Positions 42,949 through 51,786 of a stretch of 64,000 nucleotides of DNA are shown piece after piece. The notes under the pieces are model-generated. The model was not told the DNA's origin, did no database searches, and saw only the letters and a list, made by a program, of their open reading frames with translations. The position numbers and the translations under genes are program-made. The first letter of the stretch is position 1. Every line of letters starts with the position of its first letter. Source of the DNA: Halobellus limi (GTDB lineage Archaea; Halobacteriota; Halobacteria; Halobacteriales; Haloferacaceae). The stretch is from positions 62,001 to 126,000 of the forward strand of contig NZ_CP031312.1 of the NCBI RefSeq assembly GCF_004799685.1, in the 5' to 3' direction.

Positions 42949-43752
42949 TCAGGCGTCCCAGACGTCGTCGACGGACTTCCCTTCGTGGATGATGCCGTCG
43001 AGCGCGCGCACGACGCTCGTGGGGTCCTCGGTCTTCCAGATCGACCGGCCGATCATAATCCCGCGGGCACCCGATGCGATCGCGCCCTCGACGTTCGAGA
43101 GCATCGCCGCCGTGCTCCCGGACTTCGGGCCGCCGAGGATCATCACCGGGACCGGCGAGTGCTCGACGATCGGTTCAAACGTCTCGACGTCGCCGGTGTA
43201 GGGCAGTTTCAAGACGTCCGCGCCGTACTCCCAGGCCATCCGCGCCGCCCGCGCGACGTACTCCGGATGCGTCTCCAGTTCCGCGGGCACCCGGCCCCCC
43301 CACATCACTGGTTCGACGACGAGCGGAACGCCGGTCCCGCGGAGCGCCTCGGCCATCTCGGCGACGTACGAGAGGTTGCGGACGAACATCTCCCGGTCGT
43401 CCCGGCCGAAGACGAGCACGATCTTCACGCCCGCCGGATCCACGTCCAGCAGGAGCTCGGGATCGAACGCCGGCGTCCACACGTCCTGGCCGTCGTCGAA
43501 GCCGGGGCGCGTGGAGTTCGTCACGATATCGGCGGTGACGACGACGTCCGCGTCGGCCTCGGCGATCACGCCGCCGTACCGACGCGCGAAGTGCGGCCCC
43601 ACGAGGACGGCGTCGGGACCGCCGTCGAGGACGGCCCGCAGGGTCGCCTCCGGATCGCGAAATCCCTCGGTCGCGCCGAGAGCGAGGCCGTGATCGATCG
43701 CCGTGACGAGTGCGTTGCCGGATGCAGTCTCCAGAAGGTCGTAGTCGCTCAT
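42949..43752 (-). CDS. Class I aldolase of the DhnA/FbaB-LsrF family
   Basis: A 267-residue class I Schiff-base aldolase. Visible motifs are TAIDHG with Asp20, ADIVTNSTRPG, the long VLVFGRDDREMFVRN, VEPVMWGG, the Schiff-base Lys182 in ADVLKLPYTGD, MILGGPKSG and ARGIMIGRSIW. Family members split fructose 1,6-bisphosphate or other ketose phosphates, or make aminodeoxyheptulosonate. Because a PfkB kinase gene lies 128 bp upstream on the same strand, a kinase-then-aldolase route for a ketose is likely. The start MSDYDLLE at 43752 is preferred as the longer frame is Arg-rich and antisense-like. Confidence 0.88.
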   Translation of the reverse strand: MSDYDLLETASGNALVTAIDHGLALGATEGFRDPEATLRAVLDGGPDAVLVGPHFARRYGGVIAEADADVVVTADIVTNSTRPGFDDGQDVWTPAFDPELLLDVDPAGVKIVLVFGRDDREMFVRNLSYVAEMAEALRGTGVPLVVEPVMWGGRVPAELETHPEYVARAARMAWEYGADVLKLPYTGDVETFEPIVEHSPVPVMILGGPKSGSTAAMLSNVEGAIASGARGIMIGRSIWKTEDPTSVVRALDGIIHEGKSVDDVWDA

Positions 43753-43880
43753 CGTGGTTTCCTCGACGGAAAGGACACGCAGCGCCGACAAAGAGTTTGG
43801 GGTGCGATCGCAGCGTCCGAAGCGCGAGCGGAACGAGGTTTCGCTCGACGGTGAGTCCGGACCGTCCGTGACGACTTCGC

Positions 43881-45017
43881 TCAGTCCGAGAGCAGGTCGT
43901 CGTACTCGTTCACGGTCGCGGTGATCTCCTCGAAAGACGGCGGCGATCCGGTCCGGACGAACCGGTTCGCGACGGCGTTCCCGAGCGTCAGAGCGGCCCC
44001 GTCGTCGAGCCCGTAGAGGAGCCCGAGCGCGAAGCCCGCGTTGAAGTGATCGCCCGCGCTGGTCGTGAGCGCCGGATCGGGCACCTTCGGAACGTCGACG
44101 CGGGCCGTGCCGGCCTCCGAGAGCGCGAGTGAGAAGTCCACGTTGTGGCCGACGAAGCGCGTCACGTCCAGGTTGTCGTACACGACGGCCGCGGCCTCGG
44201 CGAACGAGCGGTCCGGCTCCGCCGTCGTCAACCGATCCGCCAGCGCGAGCGTCTCGACGCGGTTCGCGCTCAGCGTGAAGTCCGCGACCGCCGCGAGTCC
44301 CTCGAGCGGCCCGATCCCGCGCTCGACCTGTTCGGCGGTCAGCTGCCGGATGTCGCCGGGGTCGAAGAGGATTCGTTCGGGGGGGTCCGAGAGCCTCGGC
44401 CAGAGGTCCTCGCGGAGCCCCGAGAGGACCGACGGGAGCCGGGGCATCACCGTCCAGTAGCCGATCCCGAGGAGTTCTGTACCGTCGACGTGCGCCGCGA
44501 GCTCGTCCAGCGGAATCGTCTCGACGACGGTCTCCCAGTCGAATCGCAGGTAGCTGCCCGGTTCGATGAACATACACTTCCCGTCGTCGAACTCGACGGC
44601 GTGGGTCTCGCCGGGTTCGCCGAGCGAGGCCATCTCGTAGGCGCCGAACTCCTCCGCGAAGACGTCTCTGATCGGTCGCCCGAAGGTACCGATCATCGCC
44701 GGATCGTAGCCGATCCCGCCGAAGAATCGGGCGAGATGAGACGTGTGACCGCCCGTTCGGGTCCCGTTTCGGACCCACTCGACCGCGAGCGAACTGTTCT
44801 CGTCGGCCGAGTCCCGGAAGCGATCCGCGAGCGAGTCCAGCGTCCGGATCGGCGTGTACGACTCCGGGCCGTGGCGGGTGTCGACCATCTCCTGGACGGC
44901 GTCGATCATTCCGTCGAACCCGAAGACGACGTCGCCGCCGTCGACGGACGCCGGCAGCTGTCGCTGGCAGGCGCGGACCGCCGCCTCCGTGGTGACGTCC
45001 GGGTGCGTGACTGACAT
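43881..45017 (-). CDS. PfkB family carbohydrate kinase
   Basis: A 378-residue sugar kinase related to the PfkB (ribokinase) superfamily. The C-terminal signature with the catalytic Asp is TTSAGDHFNAGFALG (about 329-343), and the substrate lobe has TGGHTSHLARFFGGIGYDP near 89-107. It is longer than usual PfkB proteins and its first 40 residues contain VFGFDGMIDAVQEMV. It would phosphorylate a ketose or related sugar for the aldolase at 42949. Ketohexokinase, tagatose kinase and sulfofructose kinase are possible but not distinguishable here. The start at 45017 is chosen since the upstream extension is short and unconserved. Confidence 0.82.
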   Translation of the reverse strand: MSVTHPDVTTEAAVRACQRQLPASVDGGDVVFGFDGMIDAVQEMVDTRHGPESYTPIRTLDSLADRFRDSADENSSLAVEWVRNGTRTGGHTSHLARFFGGIGYDPAMIGTFGRPIRDVFAEEFGAYEMASLGEPGETHAVEFDDGKCMFIEPGSYLRFDWETVVETIPLDELAAHVDGTELLGIGYWTVMPRLPSVLSGLREDLWPRLSDPPERILFDPGDIRQLTAEQVERGIGPLEGLAAVADFTLSANRVETLALADRLTTAEPDRSFAEAAAVVYDNLDVTRFVGHNVDFSLALSEAGTARVDVPKVPDPALTTSAGDHFNAGFALGLLYGLDDGAALTLGNAVANRFVRTGSPPSFEEITATVNEYDDLLSD

Positions 45018-45087
45018 ACCCGAAGTCGAATCGAGCGGCATAAATCAGTTTTGTCAGTGGTCCGTTTTTTCACTGGTTCGTCGACGC

Positions 45088-45169
45088 ATACTGATTACTC
45101 TCACTTTGTACCACCGAGCACCACCCCCGTTACCGGCGCTCGGAGGGAGGAGACGAGAGTAATCAGTAT
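45088..45169. repeat. Long inverted repeat between kinase and dehydrogenase genes
   Basis: Perfect 15-nt arms ATACTGATTACTCTC (45088-45102) and GAGAGTAATCAGTAT (45155-45169) enclose 52 nt. The right arm ends at the first base of the leftward dehydrogenase stop codon. It could form a long hairpin behind that gene, or be a short mobile relic with terminal inverted repeats. Confidence 0.55.
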
Positions 45170-46194
45170 CAGCGGCCGGGAGAGACGATCTTCTTCAGCC
45201 CCTCGCTGTCGGCCATCCGGTCGAATGCGGTCTCCAGTCCGGAGAGGTCGAACCTGCCGGTGACGAGCGGGTCGACCTCGACGCGGCCGCCCCGCAGGAA
45301 CGTCACCGCCCGGGAGAACGTGTTCGGCGTGAGCGCGAACGTGCCGACCAGTTCGAGTTCCCGGTAGTACACGTCGAACGGGTCGATCTCGATCGTCTCG
45401 TTCTGCGGTGGCACGCCGAAGACGAGCGTCGTGCCGCCGGCGGAGGTGATCGAGTGCGCCGTCTCGATGGTGTCGGGGAGTCCGACGGCCTCGACCGCCA
45501 CGTCGACCCGATCGACGAGATCCCCGACCCGCTCCGGGAGGGGCGTCGCGGTGGGGTCGACGACGTGGTCCGCGCCGAGGTCGGCCGCCGTCTCCCGCCG
45601 ATGATCGACCGGTTCGGAGACGACGGTCGTGCCCGCGCCGCTGGCGCGGAAGGCCTGCAGCAACAGGAGGCCGATCGGGCCCGCGCCGACGATGACGACG
45701 GTGTCGCCGGTCTCGATGTCGGCCTGATCCACCCCGCGGATGCAACACCCGAGCGGTTCCGCGAAGGTCGCCTTCTCGTAGGAGAGGTCGCCGATCGGTT
45801 CGAGGCTGGCCGCCGGAACGCGGACGTACTCGGCGAACGCCCCGTCGAGGATCTCGTCGCCGGCGCCGCCGATGGCGACGAGGTCCTCACAGAGGTTCTG
45901 CCGGCCCGTATCGCAGAACCGACAGTCGCCGCAGGGGCGTCCGGGATAGACGGCGACCCGGTCGCCCGCCTCGACGCCGGTGACCCCCTCGCCGACCTCG
46001 ACGACCTCGCCGGCGCTCTCGTGGCCGGGGACGAGCGGGAACTCGGCGGGGAACGTCCCCCGATACAGGTGGTAGTCGGTCATACAGACGCCGCAGGCGC
46101 CGACCCGGACCACCGCCTCGTCGGGGCCGGCCGCGGGTCGCTCGCGCTCCTCGACCGAGACCTCGTCGCGGTCGGTGATGACGGCCGCTCTCAT
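45169..46194 (-). CDS. Zinc-dependent alcohol/polyol dehydrogenase (MDR)
   Basis: A 341-residue medium-chain dehydrogenase. Catalytic zinc ligands are Cys37, His58 and Glu59 (GVCMTDYH, GHES); structural zinc Cys88, Cys91, Cys94 and Cys102; and the NAD(P)-binding motif VGAGPIG at 169-175. It is close in sequence to the gene product of 56708 (both contain RVGACGVCMTDYH and FGVP.QE/NET.EI.PFDVYY). The two may oxidise related sugar alcohols, lactaldehyde-derived diols or aldoses. It lies 102 bp beyond the sorbitol-dehydrogenase-like gene on the same strand. Confidence 0.92.
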   Translation of the reverse strand: MRAAVITDRDEVSVEERERPAAGPDEAVVRVGACGVCMTDYHLYRGTFPAEFPLVPGHESAGEVVEVGEGVTGVEAGDRVAVYPGRPCGDCRFCDTGRQNLCEDLVAIGGAGDEILDGAFAEYVRVPAASLEPIGDLSYEKATFAEPLGCCIRGVDQADIETGDTVVIVGAGPIGLLLLQAFRASGAGTTVVSEPVDHRRETAADLGADHVVDPTATPLPERVGDLVDRVDVAVEAVGLPDTIETAHSITSAGGTTLVFGVPPQNETIEIDPFDVYYRELELVGTFALTPNTFSRAVTFLRGGRVEVDPLVTGRFDLSGLETAFDRMADSEGLKKIVSPGR

Positions 46195-46296
46195 CGTCGA
46201 CCCCGCCGGGAGGGCGCGTTCGCGTAGTCGGACTCGCCGCCGCGTCGCGTGTCGTCCGAACCGTGTCCAACGGGTGGAACGCTGGATCGAGGCGTC

Positions 46297-47331
46297 TCAC
46301 GCATCGTCGAGCGAGATCATCCCTTTGATCACGGTCGGTTCCATCGCGCGGTCGAACGCGTCGTCGACGTCCTCCAGCGAGGACCGGAAGTCGACCATCC
46401 CCTCGACGTCGACGACGCCGTCGGCCAGCAGGTCGATCGCGGCCGGGTAGGTGTTCGCGTAGCGGAACGACCCGTGGACGTCGATCTCGTTGTCGATCAC
46501 CTCCAGGACGTCGAAGGGCACCTCCGCCTCCTCCGAGAGGCCGACGAGCACCACGGTCCCGCCGCGTCGAACCCCCTCGAGCGTCGACCGGATCGACGGC
46601 TCTGCCCCCGAGGCCTCGACGACGACGTCCGCACCGACGCCGTCGGTGTACTCGTCGACGGCCGTCGCGAGATCCGTCTCTCTGACGTCGATCGCGCGGT
46701 CGACGCCGCGTTCGCGAGCGAATGCCAGTTTCTCCGGGACGACGTCGGTGATGAGGACGTCGGTGGCCCCGGCCGCGCGAACGGCCTCCGCGACCGTCAG
46801 TCCGATGGGGCCGGCACCCGTCACGAGGACGGTGTCGCCGGTGCCGACGTTCCCGCGCTGCGCGGCGTGGAGGCCCACCGAAAGCGGTTCACAGAGCGCT
46901 CCCTCGACCGTCGAAACGGTCTCGGGGAGTCTGTACGCGAAGTCCGCCGGCCAGGAGACGTACTCGGCGAACGCCCCGTCGTGCGGGGGCGTCGCCATGA
47001 ACTCGACCGACTCGCAGAGGTGGTACTCCCCCCGCTTGCAGTGGCCACATCGCCGACACGGCACGCCGGGTTCGAGGGCGACGCGGTCGCCCGCCTCCAG
47101 TCCGGAGACGTTCTCGCCGACTTCGACCACCTCGCCGGCGCTCTCGTGGCCGAGGACGAGGGGCTCTTCGACGACGTAGTCGCCGATCCGGCCGTGTTCG
47201 TAGTAGTGGATATCGGAGCCACAGATGCCGACGTCGCGTATCGCGACGAGCACGTCGTCCGGTCCGGGCGTCGGACGTTCCCGATCCTGCAGTTCGAACT
47301 CCGTCGGTTCGACTAACACAGCGGTTCGCAT
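46297..47331 (-). CDS. Zinc-dependent sorbitol/xylitol dehydrogenase-like (MDR)
   Basis: A 344-residue medium-chain dehydrogenase with the polyol-type signature DVGICGSDIHYYEHG. Zinc ligands: catalytic Cys37, His62 and Glu63; structural Cys92, Cys95, Cys98 and Cys106. The NAD-binding motif is VTGAGPIGL, and the acidic strand end in LITDVVPEKL suggests NAD preference. This type oxidises sorbitol, xylitol, L-iditol or threonine-like substrates. It lies just beyond the galactonate dehydratase gene on the same strand, so it may feed sugar acids or ketoses to the kinases and aldolases nearby. The start at 47331 follows a conserved MRTAVLVEP. Confidence 0.92.
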   Translation of the reverse strand: MRTAVLVEPTEFELQDRERPTPGPDDVLVAIRDVGICGSDIHYYEHGRIGDYVVEEPLVLGHESAGEVVEVGENVSGLEAGDRVALEPGVPCRRCGHCKRGEYHLCESVEFMATPPHDGAFAEYVSWPADFAYRLPETVSTVEGALCEPLSVGLHAAQRGNVGTGDTVLVTGAGPIGLTVAEAVRAAGATDVLITDVVPEKLAFARERGVDRAIDVRETDLATAVDEYTDGVGADVVVEASGAEPSIRSTLEGVRRGGTVVLVGLSEEAEVPFDVLEVIDNEIDVHGSFRYANTYPAAIDLLADGVVDVEGMVDFRSSLEDVDDAFDRAMEPTVIKGMISLDDA

Positions 47332-47416
47332 ACGGGAAATCACGGCAATCGACTACAAAAATGTACGGGTCACAGCGGGTGGCGACGGCTGCGACCAGGC
47401 GCGCCGACCGGGCCGG

Positions 47417-48568
47417 TCACCACTCGGCGACGCTGCTGTCCTCGTGGTGCCAGACCGGGTTGTACCAGTTGACCTCGGCCTCGGCCTGCTCGCGGACGCG
47501 CTCCTCGTCGATCTCGATCCCGAGGCCCGGGCCGGTCGGGCGCTCGACGTAGCCGTCCGCGAACTCGAACGTCGCCGGGTCTTCGAGGAACGCCAGGCGC
47601 TGGCTCTCCTCGGGCGCGTCCAGCCCGAGGTCCTGCTCCTGCATCACGACGTTCTGCGAGCAGAAGCCGACCTGGAGGCTGGCGGCGAAGGCGATCGGTC
47701 CCAGCGGGCAGTGGGGGATGACGGCGACGTCGAACGACTCCGCGAGCGAGGCCACCTTCCTGAGTTCGCTGATGCCGCCGACGTGGGTGACGTCGGGCTG
47801 GATGACCGAGACCGCGTCGTCGACGAACAGCCGCTTGAAGTCGTACCGGGAGTAGAACCGCTCGCCGGTGGCGATCGGGATGGTCGTCCGGTCGCTGATC
47901 GCGGCGAACCCGTCGCTGTGCTCGGGGAGGAGCGGCTGGTCGACGAACATCAGGTCGTACGGTTCGAGTCGGCGGACGAGTTCGGCGGCCATCGGCTTCG
48001 AGACCCGGCCGTGGAAGTCGACGCCGAGGAAGGCGTCGTCGCCGACGGCCTCTCTGACCGCCGCGACCCGGTCGACCGCCCGGTCGACGACGGCGGGCGT
48101 CTCGATCGGCCGGAACTCGCGGGCGAAGTTGAGCTTGAACGCCCGGTACCCCTTCTCGTAGTCCTCGCGGGCCGACCTAGCGATGTTCTCGGGGCTCTCG
48201 CCGCCGAGCCACTGGTAGACGAGCATCCGCTCGCGGACGTGGCCTCCGAGCAGTTCGTGCACGGGAGCGCCGTAGTGTCTCCCCTTGATGTCCCAGAGGG
48301 CGTGATCGATGCCCGCCAGTGCGCTCATCAGGATCGGCCCGCCGCGGAAGTAGCCGCTCTGATAGAGCTTTCGCCACTGGTACTCGGTGCGGAGCGGGTC
48401 GGTTCCGAGGAGGTACCCCTCGACCAGTTCGCCGACCGCCGTCCGGACGGTGTCGAGCCGGCCCTGGATGATCGGTTCGCCCCACCCGACGACGCCCTCG
48501 TCGGTCTCCAGTTTCAGGAGTAACCACCGCGGGGGCACGGCGAACAGTTCGTAGTCCGTGATTTGCAT
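47417..48568 (-). CDS. dgoD: D-galactonate dehydratase-like enolase superfamily enzyme
   Basis: A 383-residue mandelate-racemase-type dehydratase that would turn galactonate into 2-keto-3-deoxygalactonate. Family segments are FAVPPRWLLLKLETDEG, RGGPILMSALAGIDHALWDIKG, GVDFHGRV and VIPHCPLGPIA. By alignment with E. coli DgoD, Asp184, His186, Glu236 and the general acid/base His286 are kept, but the second metal ligand (IEEP in DgoD) is Asp210 in FVDQPLLPE. Magnesium can still be bound, but rates or substrate range may differ. The product could be phosphorylated by a PfkB kinase and split by the KDPG-type aldolase at 2376. It is divergent from the SDR gene. Confidence 0.9.
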   Translation of the reverse strand: MQITDYELFAVPPRWLLLKLETDEGVVGWGEPIIQGRLDTVRTAVGELVEGYLLGTDPLRTEYQWRKLYQSGYFRGGPILMSALAGIDHALWDIKGRHYGAPVHELLGGHVRERMLVYQWLGGESPENIARSAREDYEKGYRAFKLNFAREFRPIETPAVVDRAVDRVAAVREAVGDDAFLGVDFHGRVSKPMAAELVRRLEPYDLMFVDQPLLPEHSDGFAAISDRTTIPIATGERFYSRYDFKRLFVDDAVSVIQPDVTHVGGISELRKVASLAESFDVAVIPHCPLGPIAFAASLQVGFCSQNVVMQEQDLGLDAPEESQRLAFLEDPATFEFADGYVERPTGPGLGIEIDEERVREQAEAEVNWYNPVWHHEDSSVAEW

Positions 48569-48698
48569 AGCCGTTTCAACTCCGAGCAGCCACTTGAATG
48601 GGCGGGCTACCGCCCGGTCGAGCGCGGAGGGTCCGGGAGGAGAGAGGCCGCGGTCGCATAGATTTAATTATCGGGGGAACGCGTGTACGAACGTCAGT

Positions 48699-49472
48699 AT
48701 GAGCGTACTGGAGAGCTTCTCCCTCGAGGGAGACGTGGCCGTCGTTACCGGTGCCGCACAGGGACTCGGCAAGCAGATGGCGGCGGCGCTCGCGGAGATG
48801 GGCGCCGACGTCGCGATCGCCGACGTGAACCACTCGAAAGCGTCCGAGACCGCGGCCGGTCTCGGCGGGGAGACGGAGGCCATCGCCGTGGAAGTGGACG
48901 TCACCGACGAGGCCTCCGTCGAGGCGATGGTCGAGGCGGTGACCGACCGACTGGGGCCGATCGACGTGCTGGTCAACAACGCCGGCATCGTCGAGAACTC
49001 GCCGGCCGAGGAGACGCCGATCGAGTCCTGGCGGCGCGTGCTCGCGGTCAACCTCGACGGCGTCTTCCTCTGCGCCAAGCACGTCGGTCAGCAGATGCTC
49101 GATCGCGGGGAGGGCCGGATCGTCAACATCTCCTCGATGTCGGGCTTCGACGTCAACGTCCCGCAGAAGCAGGCCAGTTACAACGCGACGAAGGCCGGGG
49201 TGTCGATGCTCACGAAGTCGCTGGCCGTCGAGTGGGCCGACCGCGGCGTCCGGGTCAACGCCATCGCGCCCGGCTACATGCGGACCGACCTCGTCGACGA
49301 GGTGCTCGAAGAGAACCCCGAGATGGAGGAGACGTGGCTCGAGAACACGCCGATGGGTCGACTCGGGCGACCCGAGGAGCTGCAGGAGCTGGTCGTCTAC
49401 CTCGCCTCCGACGCCTCCTCGTACATGACCGGCTCGACGGTCGTGATGGACGGCGGCTACACGTCGCGGTAA
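48699..49472 (+). CDS. Short-chain dehydrogenase/reductase (SDR)
   Basis: A 257-residue SDR of the classical type. The cofactor motif is TGAAQGLGKQ near 16-25, NNAG near 91-94, catalytic Ser in NISSMSG, and Tyr/Lys in ASYNATKAG. The C-terminal IAPGYMRTDL and MTGSTVVMDGGYTS are typical of FabG-like sugar dehydrogenases. The start at 48699 is about 30 bp after a TATA element (GATTTAATTA). It faces the galactonate dehydratase gene across a shared 130-bp promoter region, so a role as a sugar (for example galactose, fucose or rhamnose) dehydrogenase or gluconate-type reductase is plausible. Confidence 0.92.
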   Translation: MSVLESFSLEGDVAVVTGAAQGLGKQMAAALAEMGADVAIADVNHSKASETAAGLGGETEAIAVEVDVTDEASVEAMVEAVTDRLGPIDVLVNNAGIVENSPAEETPIESWRRVLAVNLDGVFLCAKHVGQQMLDRGEGRIVNISSMSGFDVNVPQKQASYNATKAGVSMLTKSLAVEWADRGVRVNAIAPGYMRTDLVDEVLEENPEMEETWLENTPMGRLGRPEELQELVVYLASDASSYMTGSTVVMDGGYTSR

Positions 49473-49502
49473 CGCCCCTCGACCCCCGAACCGCCCGGCG
49501 GG

Positions 49503-50996
49503 TTACCCCCCGCTCGGGAGGTTCCGCATCCGTTCTTTCGCGCGCCGCCAGTCGGCCGCCTCCGAGGGCTCGTACGTCGTGAGTTCGAAGGAATCGGCGA
49601 CCAGTCGACGCCCCGCCTCGACGTCGGGGAGAGTCCCGACCGCGACGGCCTGCGTCAGGACGTTGCCGACGGCCGTCGCCTCCACCGGCCCGGCCGTCAC
49701 CGGCCGGTCGGTGGCGTCCGCCAAGAGCCGACAGAACAGGTCGTTGCGGACGCCGCCGCCGCCGAGCGCGATCCGCTCGGGCGACCCGCCGACCGCCGCG
49801 GTCAACGCGTCGAACGCGAGCGCCGTCTTCGTCACCACGCTGTCCAGCAGACAGCGGACGACCTCGCCCCGGGAAGTCGGAACCGGCTGGTCCGTCCGCC
49901 GGCAGTACGAGCGGACCCGTTCCGGCATCGACCCCTCGATCGAGAACGCCTCGGCGTCAGGGTCCACGAGTGCGACCCGCGGCTCGGCCTCCCGGGCCGC
50001 CGAGAGGAGGCAGTCGTAACCGACCGGCTCGCCCGCCTCTCGCCAGGCCGCGCGGCACTCTTCGAGCAGGAAGAACCCGTTGACGTTCTTCAGGAGTCGG
50101 ACCGTCCCGTCGGCCCCGAGCTCGTTCGAGAACGCGCGCTCGAAGGCCGCGTCCGTCCGGACCGGATCGTCGCGCTCGACCCCGAGGATGAACCAGGAGC
50201 CGGTGTTGAGGAACGCGGCGTCCTCGGCGAGCGGGAGCCCCGCCACGGCGGCGGCGGTGTCGTGGCTGGCGGGCGTGAGGAGTTCGGGCGGGGAGTCGGC
50301 GTCTGGCGCGAACCGGTCGTCGACCGGGCCGAGCCGTTCGCCGGGTTCGGCGAGCGCCGGGAGGAGGTCGGTCGGCAGCCCCAGTTCGTCGAGGAGGTCC
50401 GTCGCCCACTCGCGGCGGCCGGCGTCGACCATCTGCGTCGTGGACGCGATCGTCACCTCGCCCGCCGGTCGACCACCCAGGAGGAACGAGAGCAACTGCG
50501 GCATCAGCAGCAGTCGATCGGCCCGGTCGAGCAGTTCGGGCTCCCGCTCGGCGATCGTGTGGAGCTGCCACAGCGTGTTCGGCGTGTTCCAGTTCGTGAG
50601 GCCGGTGGCCTCGAACAGCCGTCGCTTCCCGACCGCCTCGAACAGGTCCTCGCGGGTGGCCGTCGCCTCGGGATCGCGGTACGACGTCGGCGCGCGAAGC
50701 AGTTCGCCGTCCGCCAGGAGGCCGAAATCCAGCCCCCAGGTGTCGATGCCGACGGTGTCCACTCGGGCGGTCCGTTCGGCGCCGGCCCCCAGTCGGTCCG
50801 CGTGGCCGGCGGCGGCCGCCAGTCCGGACTCGATCTCGGCGACGAGCGCGTCGACGTCCCAGACGTACCGCCCGTCGCGCTCGACCGGCCGGTTGTCGAA
50901 CCGGTAGACCTCACGCACGTCGAACGTCGTCGGCGTGACGCGACCGAGATACACCGTTCCGCCGCTGGCGCCGAGGTCGATGGCAACGTGGTTCAT
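49503..50996 (-). CDS. rhaB: Rhamnulokinase-like FGGY sugar kinase
   Basis: A 497-residue FGGY kinase resembling L-rhamnulokinase. The phosphate loop is AIDLGASGGTVYLG (5-18), then VGIDTWGLDFGLL, GLTNWNTPNTLWQL, the ATPase-fold SHDTAAAVAGLPL, FLNTGSWFILGVE and the adenosine motif ALGGGGVRNDLFCRLLAD. These match the rhamnulokinase branch better than xylulo- or glycerol kinases. It lies 15 bp behind the class II aldolase gene, and together they form the standard kinase-aldolase pair for rhamnulose or fuculose. No rhamnose or fucose isomerase gene lies in the window. Confidence 0.88.
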   Translation of the reverse strand: MNHVAIDLGASGGTVYLGRVTPTTFDVREVYRFDNRPVERDGRYVWDVDALVAEIESGLAAAAGHADRLGAGAERTARVDTVGIDTWGLDFGLLADGELLRAPTSYRDPEATATREDLFEAVGKRRLFEATGLTNWNTPNTLWQLHTIAEREPELLDRADRLLLMPQLLSFLLGGRPAGEVTIASTTQMVDAGRREWATDLLDELGLPTDLLPALAEPGERLGPVDDRFAPDADSPPELLTPASHDTAAAVAGLPLAEDAAFLNTGSWFILGVERDDPVRTDAAFERAFSNELGADGTVRLLKNVNGFFLLEECRAAWREAGEPVGYDCLLSAAREAEPRVALVDPDAEAFSIEGSMPERVRSYCRRTDQPVPTSRGEVVRCLLDSVVTKTALAFDALTAAVGGSPERIALGGGGVRNDLFCRLLADATDRPVTAGPVEATAVGNVLTQAVAVGTLPDVEAGRRLVADSFELTTYEPSEAADWRRAKERMRNLPSGG

Positions 50997-51011
50997 CGGA
51001 TCAGTTCCCGG

Positions 51012-51665
51012 TCACTGCCCGTAGCTGTCGAGTTTCCCGCTCAGGCGGTCGATCTCGTCGTCCGGGAGGATCTCCGGATCGCCGATGGCGCGGGCCTGGT
51101 AGTGGATGCGGGCGCAGTACTCGACCATCAGCGCGACGTCGTAGGCGTCTCCCAGAGACTCGTCCGCGGTCAACACGCCGTGGTTGCGGAGCAGCGCCGC
51201 GTTGTACTCGTCACCGAGGGCGTCGACGGCCGCCTCGCCCAGTTCCGCCGTCGCGTGCGTCCGATACTCCGCGACCGGAACCGCCGAACCGGTGAACGCG
51301 ATGAGGTAGTGGGAGGCCGGGATCGACTCCCCGAGGGAGGCGAACGTCGTCGCGTACGGCGAGTGGGTGTGGACCACGCCGCCGACGTCGGGGCGCTCGC
51401 GGTAGACCGCCAGGTGCATCGGGACCTCAGTCGAGGGCTCGACGTCGCCCTCGACGACGTTCCCGTCGGTGTCGACGATCGGGACGTCGACGGGATCAAT
51501 CTCCTCGTAGGGGATCCCCGAGGGACTGATCGCGATGTGATCCTCGTCGAGTCGGGCACTGAGGTTACCGCCGGTGCCGGTCGTCAGGTCGTCCTCCAGC
51601 AGACTGCGGCCGTACTCGCAGATGGCCTTTCGCGTCTCGTAGTGGGTGATGTCCGTGTCTGACAT
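51012..51665 (-). CDS. Class II aldolase (fuculose/rhamnulose-1-phosphate aldolase type)
   Basis: A 217-residue zinc aldolase. Zinc ligands are His99 and His101 in GGVVHTHSP and His162 in LRNHGVLT; the catalytic Glu80 is in EPSTEVPMH. GTGGNLSARLD (31-40) binds phosphate. The family includes L-fuculose-1-P and L-rhamnulose-1-P aldolases and ribulose-5-P epimerases. Given rhamnulokinase next door, splitting rhamnulose- or fuculose-1-phosphate into DHAP and lactaldehyde is the likely reaction. It begins 122 bp after the ABC ATPase stop, in the same leftward run. Confidence 0.9.
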   Translation of the reverse strand: MSDTDITHYETRKAICEYGRSLLEDDLTTGTGGNLSARLDEDHIAISPSGIPYEEIDPVDVPIVDTDGNVVEGDVEPSTEVPMHLAVYRERPDVGGVVHTHSPYATTFASLGESIPASHYLIAFTGSAVPVAEYRTHATAELGEAAVDALGDEYNAALLRNHGVLTADESLGDAYDVALMVEYCARIHYQARAIGDPEILPDDEIDRLSGKLDSYGQ

Positions 51666-51786
51666 GGTTCGTAGCGTGGAAGTGTTATCGTGAGTTAGTA
51701 AGTCGTTCGGTGCGTCGAGGCCGCGCCGCACCCTCGGCGTCGGGAGCGGTCGGAGACCGGCTCTCGGTCTCCGAGTCAGCCGCGGC

